Assembly (NCBI GenBank): GCA_022360315.1
Contig: JAKSDA010000640.1
Span: forward strand, 1 to 64,000
DNA length: 64,000 bases
Source: Pseudomonadota bacterium
GTDB lineage: Bacteria > Myxococcota_A > Polyangia > Haliangiales > Haliangiaceae
Reading direction: 5' to 3'
In this document: piece by piece, positions 59,140 through 64,000 of the stretch
Position numbering within the stretch: position 1 is the first letter of the stretch
How the letters are laid out: each line of letters begins with the position of its first letter
Position numbers and translations under genes: made by a program
Notes under the pieces: generated by a model
Seen by the model: only the letters and a program-made list of their open reading frames with translations
Told to the model about the DNA's origin: nothing
Databases searched by the model: none

Positions 59140-59213
59140 ATCGGCTTCTTTCTCATGCAAGAGTAACGCCTTGCCGGAATGAGCTGCCCTTTCGAGCCTA
59201 ACTGCCCGACGCT

Positions 59214-59293
59214 CTAGCAGCGTTCGGGAAAAATCCCGAACGCCGCTACCATTATTGGGCAAAGCCCTCCGGCGGACTCCCGCCGGGCGCCCC
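59214..59293 (-). repeat. 80-bp repeat, copy B (inverted relative to copy A)
   Basis: Reverse complement of 56856-56935 with one base difference. It contains the 13-bp-stem palindrome with AAAAAT loop (GCGTTCGGG/CCCGAACGC). It lies in the divergent CBS-hsp20 region, so it is not simply a terminator. Confidence 0.7.
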
Positions 59294-59534
59294 AGCCTGC
59301 GGTCCATCCTGTCACGGTGTGGGGCCGGCTGTGAGCGAAACGGTTGCAGGTTCGCGCGTGGCGGGCGCAAGTTCTGCGCACTCCGGTGAGCGTGACTGAT
59401 GCGGCGACTGGTCAAGCGATCGGCAGTGGAGACTAGAATGCATGAGCTTGGGACACTTCCAGCGCAGTCCTCTTGAGCCAGGTCGGAGCGAGCTCGTGCC
59501 GCGTTGGTCTCGAGGTTGCATCGACAAACGGCAA

Positions 59535-59568
59535 GTGGACACGCAGCCCACCGCGCCTGCGTGTCCAC
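59535..59568 (+). promoter_or_regulatory. Perfect 12-bp inverted repeat upstream of hsp20
   Basis: GTGGACACGCAG (59535-59546) and CTGCGTGTCCAC (59557-59568) are exact complements with a 10-nt spacer. It ends 55 nt before the hsp20 ATG. The geometry is like CIRCE (9-bp arms, 9-nt spacer) but the sequence differs. It may be a repressor operator, or a 5'-UTR hairpin. Confidence 0.55.
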
Positions 59569-59623
59569 TAGATCAATCACCACAGTGTTGGCCGAAAGGA
59601 ACATCCATTACAGGAGGAAAGCA

Positions 59624-60118
59624 ATGTCCATCAGAGATCTTGTTCGTCGCAAAAAAGCTCCCGTGAGCGCAGAGGAAACCAATCCGTTAGCCCTGTTTCG
59701 CTCGGAGATGAACCGATTTGTGGACAGCTTCTGGAGCGATTGGCCCAGCGGAGCGATTTTCGGCCAGTCGAACAGCTCGTTTTTCCCCAATATCGAGGTC
59801 AGCGAGACTGACAAGGCTGTGGAGATCTCGGCCGAACTACCTGGGATGACCGAAAAAGAACTCGAGGTCACCCTGTCGGCGGATGCATCCAGACTGACCC
59901 TCAAGGGCGAGAAGAAATTCGAGGAGGAGAAAAAGGAGAAAGACTATCACCATTTTGAACGCTCCTATGGCTCATTTCAGCGTGTGATTGCCCTGCCTTG
60001 CGCAGTTGATGAGAAGCGCGTTGAAGCCACGTTCAAAGACGGCGTGCTCGCGATGAGTTTGCCGAAGCTGCCCGAGGAAGCGCAGGGCATCAAGAAGATC
60101 TCAGTCAAAGGAGCCTGA
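59624..60118 (+). CDS. Small heat-shock protein, Hsp20/alpha-crystallin family
   Basis: A 164-residue ATP-independent holdase chaperone. ATG 59624 follows AGGAGG at a good distance; an open frame to 59504 is ignored. The alpha-crystallin domain runs ~50-150: FFPNIEVSETDKAVEISAEL, PGMTEKELEVTLSADASRLT, LKGEKKFEEEKKEKDYHHFE, RSYGSFQRVIALPCAVDEKR, and the family signature FKDGVLAMSLPKLPE. The C-terminus ends with KKISVKGA, carrying the I-x-V oligomer motif. The region upstream has a strong inverted repeat, likely regulatory. Confidence 0.94.
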   Translation: MSIRDLVRRKKAPVSAEETNPLALFRSEMNRFVDSFWSDWPSGAIFGQSNSSFFPNIEVSETDKAVEISAELPGMTEKELEVTLSADASRLTLKGEKKFEEEKKEKDYHHFERSYGSFQRVIALPCAVDEKRVEATFKDGVLAMSLPKLPEEAQGIKKISVKGA

Positions 60119-60126
60119 ATTCCCGC

Positions 60127-60177
60127 GGAGCCCGGATGTGGCTGCTACCGCGACCCCGATGGCCGCGTCTGGGCTCC
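60127..60177 (+). terminator. Possible terminator hairpin after hsp20
   Basis: GGAGCCC (60127-60133) pairs with GGGCTCC (60171-60177) eight bases after the stop, with a partly complementary interior. No T-run follows, so termination is uncertain. Confidence 0.35.
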
Positions 60178-60433
60178 CATCATCTTCACTCAGTACAGCG
60201 ACCCGCAAGCAAGTGCCCGGCAGGGTCGATCAAGCGTCGGGGGCCAGACACCAAAACGTCTCGGACCGAGTGTACATGACTGGCGAGAAATCCAGTCATC
60301 GGCGACTGTGGGGCCAAAAAGTGGGTACTTGCTTGCGGGAAGCGGTGCTCCGCACTCGATACCGAAAGATATAACTCACGACAACGTCGAAGAGTCGCAT
60401 CGGAAACCCAAGTCACACGTAACGAGTTCCATC

Positions 60434-60961
60434 ATGCCTATTGTTCGCAGTTCGGCTCTATGGGCCCTAATTCTGCTCGTAGCATCACTCTCTTGTTCGA
60501 AGAACGGAGCCGGTGAGCCCAATGGGCCAGAGGCGCCAGAAGTCGAAAAGCAAAGGCCCCAGCTCGAGCGCGACGAGCCATTGCCGGAATTGGCGCGCGA
60601 CCTTTTGCGCAAGTACATGGTCGAGCACGGGGACAGCATGGAGAGCTTGCTGTGGTCGGCTCTCATGCTCGAACACCAGATGACCGAGGTCGTGGTTGAG
60701 CAGATCCTCGCCCAGCCGCGTCTTTCGCGACCAAACGAAGCCGCTGGCGAAACTCTGAACGACTGGCTGCCGGCGGCGTTTTACGAGTTGCAGGACCAGA
60801 TGTTCCGCACAGCCGAAGAACTCCGCTTTGCGGCCCGCCAGCGTGACGACATCGGCACGGCCAAGGCATATGCCAAGCTGACCGAAGCCTGCGTCAGCTG
60901 CCATGCACTCTATCTGTCATTGCCCAGCTCGCCCAACAAGCGCCGAGGAAACGATGACTGA
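60434..60961 (+). CDS. c-type cytochrome lipoprotein (cytochrome c'-like)
   Basis: A 175-residue protein from ATG 60434. The signal (SSALWALILLVASLSC) is a lipoprotein type. A charged linker precedes a helical domain (ARDLLRKYMVEHGDSMESLL, LPAAFYELQDQMFRTAEELR, FAARQRDDIGTAKAYAKLTE) closed by one haem-binding site, ACVSCHALYL. The single C-terminal CxxCH after four helices fits the cytochrome c' / c556 group. It is probably a periplasm-facing electron carrier or gas sensor. Its stop overlaps the usp start by 8 bp, so the two are coupled. Confidence 0.8.
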   Translation: MPIVRSSALWALILLVASLSCSKNGAGEPNGPEAPEVEKQRPQLERDEPLPELARDLLRKYMVEHGDSMESLLWSALMLEHQMTEVVVEQILAQPRLSRPNEAAGETLNDWLPAAFYELQDQMFRTAEELRFAARQRDDIGTAKAYAKLTEACVSCHALYLSLPSSPNKRRGNDD

Positions 60962-61598
60962 GCCGCGTCGGTACAAGATCGTCACAGCCGTGGACCTCTC
61001 GGAGATGTCCGATGTCGTGCTCGAAACAGCCCTGGACAGCGCAGCGCGCCACCAGGCCCCGGAGATCCATGCGCTGACCGTACTCGCACCAGCACGCAGG
61101 TATCAAAGGCGCAAAGACACCAACCAAAGTGATGCCCTGGACGAGCTCGCTGCAATGCTACGCGAACTCTTGGGCGAAAAACTGGCCGATTTCGATCACC
61201 CGTTCGACGATCTCAAGGGCTGGCGGGTGTACACCCACGCCCGTCTGGGCGAGCCATCGCAGCAGGTCGTCGACCTGGCCTGGGAGGCTGAAGCCGACTT
61301 GATCGTCCTGGGGCGACACAGCAACACCAACCGGCGGCGCTTCATTGTTGGATCGGTTCCGCAGCGGGTCCTGCATCTGGCTCGCTGTGCGGTTCTGATA
61401 GCACAACCAACCGACTACGAGCGAGCTGGCGAACCGGTCGAAAGCGGCGAACAGTGCGCCGAGTGTATTGCAATACGCCGCGACTCGAAAGGCGCTCAGT
61501 GGTTCTGCGCGCGGCACAGCGATGTCCGCCTGACCCGCAGCATGTATATGGCCCACCATTCCACCACCATGCCGATTGGTGGCGGCCCCCTGCTCTAG
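60954..61598 (+). CDS. Universal stress protein with Cys/His-rich tail
   Basis: A 214-residue protein from ATG 60954, overlapping the cytochrome gene by 8 bp. The Usp fold shows YKIVTAVDLSEMSDVVLETA, THARLGEPSQQVVDLAWEAE, DLIVLGRHSNTNRRRFIVGS and VPQRVLHLARCAVLIAQP; the ATP-binding GxxG-type loop is only partly kept. A ~60-residue extension adds CAECIA, FCARHSD and MAHHSTTM, which could bind metal. Together with Hsp20, the cytochrome and the CBS operon it forms a stress/redox cluster. Confidence 0.85.
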   Translation: MTEPRRYKIVTAVDLSEMSDVVLETALDSAARHQAPEIHALTVLAPARRYQRRKDTNQSDALDELAAMLRELLGEKLADFDHPFDDLKGWRVYTHARLGEPSQQVVDLAWEAEADLIVLGRHSNTNRRRFIVGSVPQRVLHLARCAVLIAQPTDYERAGEPVESGEQCAECIAIRRDSKGAQWFCARHSDVRLTRSMYMAHHSTTMPIGGGPLL

Positions 61599-61624
61599 TC
61601 CGCATTGTTCACCGAGAAAACACC

Positions 61625-61646
61625 GGCTTTTTTCTCATCAAAAGCC
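61625..61646. terminator. Weak hairpin between convergent usp and methyltransferase genes
   Basis: GGCTTTT (61625-61631) pairs with AAAAGCC (61640-61646) around TTCTCATC. It sits between converging genes and could act in either direction, but the stem is short. Confidence 0.35.
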
Positions 61647-61649
61647 CTA

Positions 61650-62186
61650 TTACCTTTCCTTGTGGTTTACTCTGATCATAAATCCCCATTTGGTTGGCTT
61701 AATCTCGGACGGACGAATTGTTTGTCCAAAAGGAAGTCTCTGAAGGTCTGGAACCATAACTTCAACTACAAAACTCCCACCTGCTGAAAGGTGAGAAGCC
61801 GCATTATGAAAACAGGCGACTTGCGCCGCTTGGGTTGTGAGATTCATTATTGTATTGAAAACTAGATACACTAAGGAAAACGATCCTTCAATTTTGGTTG
61901 TTGCAAAATTCCCCATAGTTACTGGTATATCTCTGCCGCGTTTTTTTTGCCGAAGCCTGTTGATCATAGCTGATGACAAATCGATTCCGTAGACAGAGAT
62001 ACCACGTTCTGACAAAGGTATAGCAATTCGTCCGGTGCCAATACCCAACTCAAGAGCGCTTCCTGTTCCAGCAATTTCTTCTAATAAACTGACACATGGC
62101 TCAATGGATTCTGGATCAAACATTTCAGGCGCCGATTCATCGTAATGATCTGCAACCATTTCACCAAAGTAATCTTTAATCTGCAT
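61650..62186 (-). CDS. Class I SAM-dependent methyltransferase, C-terminally truncated, low GC
   Basis: A 178-residue protein. The SAM-binding motif is SALELGIGTGRIAIPLSERG, followed by VYGIDLSSAMINRL, IEGSFSLVYLVFNTIMNL and HLSAGGSFVVEVMVPDLQRL. Homologues usually continue ~70 residues further as a beta-rich end; here the frame stops soon after IKPTKWGFMIRVNHKER. The DNA from about 61610 to 62330 is much more AT-rich than everything around it, suggesting a transferred fragment. The gene is probably non-functional or has altered specificity. Substrate unknown. Confidence 0.65.
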   Translation of the reverse strand: MQIKDYFGEMVADHYDESAPEMFDPESIEPCVSLLEEIAGTGSALELGIGTGRIAIPLSERGISVYGIDLSSAMINRLRQKKRGRDIPVTMGNFATTKIEGSFSLVYLVFNTIMNLTTQAAQVACFHNAASHLSAGGSFVVEVMVPDLQRLPFGQTIRPSEIKPTKWGFMIRVNHKER

Positions 62187-62390
62187 TTTATAGTGACTAT
62201 TGTAAAATTACGTAGATATTGTATCAAAAAAGAGTTCAACTTATCTATTGTATACCATTTCAAAGACTCAAAATCAGATATTCCGCGCCAAAAGGTGTCG
62301 ATGTCACTAGCGCCAGCCGCTGTCCACAAATCAGGGCACACGTTGTAAAGATCCTGGCCAGCTTTCAGTGGGGTATGATCGGCCTCGACC

Positions 62391-64000
62391 ATGAGACGCG
62401 TCATCCGACAAAGCAATTCGCAAAAGCAGCTCGACACCGAAGCCGTCCAGGCAACTGCCCCGGCGGCCCGGACGGCGCCTCGTCCCGGACCGAGCCATTT
62501 GCTGACCGCGGCACTCCTGGCCGCCGTGGGGCTTTCGATCGCCACGACCGGCTGCCGGGATCAAAAAGGCGATGGCCAGCCCGCAAGTCGAGCCCATACC
62601 GGCAAGCGCGACCGCCCGCACGCCAACAAAACCGTCTATGTGTTCGACGATGGAGTCAAAATCGCACGCGATGGACGAATCTTTACCCACGTCTCTCTCG
62701 ATGACTACGAGGAGCGCAATCCGGCCTGGGATGGCAAAATGATACGGCTGGGCGGGGCGCGCGGCGAGACCGTCGCGTTTCAGATCGTCTTTCGCGCCGG
62801 CCCCGAGGCCCTGCCAGCAGTCGATGTCCAGCTCTCCGCACTGCGACAACTGCCCTCGATACAGGACAGTGGGCCGGACAGAAGGCCCACCATCGACGCC
62901 GGTCAGTTCGCGCGATTCCGCCAGTGGTATGTCAAGGTCACCCGGCCCAGTACGTCACCGCGGCAGAGCACCGGGCCTGGCGAGTATCCTGATGCGCTGA
63001 TCCCAGCCGATGTGCCCGAGCACGGATTGCCCGTATCGGTCGCCGCCAACCAGTGGCAAGGCGTGTGGATCGACCTGACAATTCCCCGCGATGCCGCGCC
63101 GGCAACCTACCGCGGCACCGCGATCGCACGGTCGAGAGACACAGAACTGGCCCACTTCGATGTCACGCTCGAGGTCTACAACTTTGGTTTACCCAAACAA
63201 CGCCACCTCCGGTGGCGGGTCGGCTACGGTGGATTCGGCGATTCGCTCAACGAGTACGAAAATATCGGCTATCACCCGGTATGCGGCAAGGAAAGCGCGG
63301 CATTTCGCGCCCGCGAGGCCCAGCTCTACCGTCTCGCCTGGTCTCATCGCCTGGCTCCCACCACTCACTACTCGACACCGTTTCCCACCCATTCCGGGAC
63401 CGGCGCCAATTTAAGAATCGACTGGTCGACTTTCGACCGACGCTTTGCCGGCTATCTCAACGGCAGCGCATTTGCTAGCGGTGTGCCGCTCGATATGTTT
63501 TCTCTTCCAGTCAATTTGCACAGCTCCGGCGGCTGGCCGAGCGGAACTAGACAAAAACTCGACGACCTCGACACCGCAGCGATCACAACTGCCGTGGCGC
63601 AAACTGCCAGACATTGGCGCGACCGCGGCTGGCCGATCAAAAACACGTTTATCTATGCCTCCGACGAACCCGGCGCCGACCGCTACGAAGTTCTCGATGC
63701 AGCGTGCAAAGCGATCCGCCGTGGCAACCGCGATGTCCCGATATCGATCGCGTTCTATACTGAATTCGGTGACCACGCGGCCGAACTGGTCAAACGATTC
63801 ACCGGATGCGTGACTATGTGGGACATCGCCGGCGACTACATGAATCTGCCGGCATTGGCCGGGCGGCAGGCCGCTGGCGATACGGTCGGCTTCTACCAGG
63901 GATCAGAGCCGTTTCAGGGCAGCGAAGCGCTCGACGCCGATGGCCTCTCGCTCACCACCTGGCCGTGGATCGCCTGGCGCTATCGGCTCGATACTCTGTT
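62391..64000 (+). CDS. DUF4091 lipoprotein, partial (runs off the window end)
   Basis: At least 536 codons from ATG 62391, open to the window end. The N-terminus is long (about 55 residues) with a hydrophobic stretch and lipobox ending ATTGC. It continues with FTHVSLDDYEERNPAWDGKM, a beta-sandwich region (GARGETVAFQIVFRAG), QWQGVWIDLTIPRDAAPATY, LEVYNFGLPKQRHLRWRVGY, and the barrel segment WPIKNTFIYASDEPGADRYE with a DEP acidic motif. DUF4091 proteins are considered glycoside-hydrolase-like TIM-barrel proteins; activity is unproven. It has no close Shine-Dalgarno. It is likely surface-attached. Confidence 0.82.
   Translation, partial: MRRVIRQSNSQKQLDTEAVQATAPAARTAPRPGPSHLLTAALLAAVGLSIATTGCRDQKGDGQPASRAHTGKRDRPHANKTVYVFDDGVKIARDGRIFTHVSLDDYEERNPAWDGKMIRLGGARGETVAFQIVFRAGPEALPAVDVQLSALRQLPSIQDSGPDRRPTIDAGQFARFRQWYVKVTRPSTSPRQSTGPGEYPDALIPADVPEHGLPVSVAANQWQGVWIDLTIPRDAAPATYRGTAIARSRDTELAHFDVTLEVYNFGLPKQRHLRWRVGYGGFGDSLNEYENIGYHPVCGKESAAFRAREAQLYRLAWSHRLAPTTHYSTPFPTHSGTGANLRIDWSTFDRRFAGYLNGSAFASGVPLDMFSLPVNLHSSGGWPSGTRQKLDDLDTAAITTAVAQTARHWRDRGWPIKNTFIYASDEPGADRYEVLDAACKAIRRGNRDVPISIAFYTEFGDHAAELVKRFTGCVTMWDIAGDYMNLPALAGRQAAGDTVGFYQGSEPFQGSEALDADGLSLTTWPWIAWRYRLDTL

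Noticed and set aside
59140..59604. N-terminal extension of the CBS-domain frame
   Set aside because: The extension reads through the 80-bp repeat; the same peptide (GRPAGVRRRALPNNGSGVRD) appears in the extended sigma-factor frame, so it is repeat-derived, not protein.

Overview
The window reads as chromosomal DNA of a moderately GC-rich Gram-negative bacterium, most likely a deltaproteobacterium in the broad sense (Myxococcota or a relative). This is an inference. It rests on the many large lipoproteins, a kinase-like membrane protein, a teneurin-like NHL/YD-repeat protein, an RND efflux operon, a FadL/OmpP1-like porin, a DUF4091 lipoprotein, and selenoprotein genes. No rRNA, tRNA or CRISPR array was recognised.

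Layout. 1-4.9 kb is an accessory region: the C-terminus of a polymorphic toxin, a probable immunity gene, a frameshifted Cys-rich gene, a frameshifted large serine recombinase and a putative nuclease with a winged helix. 5-11.2 kb holds one very long lipoprotein (Ig-like, NHL, YD/RHS). 11.4-18.4 kb holds an acetyltransferase, an AhpD-like pair, a CmcJ-type protein, a DAACS symporter and a DUF885 protein. 19-31.5 kb holds a subtilase lipoprotein, an SDR, a TetR-OMF-MFP-RND efflux operon, an SLC12-like transporter and a 159-bp MITE. 32.4-39.9 kb is a complete, compact histidine operon (yerC-like regulator, then hisG-D-C-B-H-A-F-IE, minus strand) with a bifunctional hisB. 40-47.8 kb holds a glycerate 2-kinase, a pseudokinase and parC-parE. 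48.3-55.3 kb holds envelope proteins (M23 peptidase, small membrane protein, OmpP1-like porin, peroxiredoxin-like lipoprotein, pilin-helix lipoprotein). 56-61.6 kb is a stress/redox cluster (arylamine N-acetyltransferase, ECF sigma, CBS protein, Crp-like sensor, Hsp20, c-type cytochrome, Usp). 61.6-64 kb holds a truncated low-GC methyltransferase and the start of a DUF4091 lipoprotein.

The most notable result is two independent selenoprotein genes that ordinary gene calling splits or truncates. In an AhpD-like protein (13361-13963) an in-frame TGA replaces the second Cys of CxxC. In a peroxiredoxin-like lipoprotein (52268-52891) an in-frame TGA replaces the first Cys of CPYC. Each TGA is followed at the right distance by a hairpin fitting the bacterial SECIS rules. 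Other structure that the genes do not explain: helically phased 10-bp TGTAATGG arrays upstream of both the teneurin-like lipoprotein and the pseudokinase; a perfect 12-bp inverted repeat in front of hsp20; an 80-bp palindromic repeat present as two inverted copies; a duplicated signal-peptide core in the porin gene; and a MITE inserted exactly at a stop codon.
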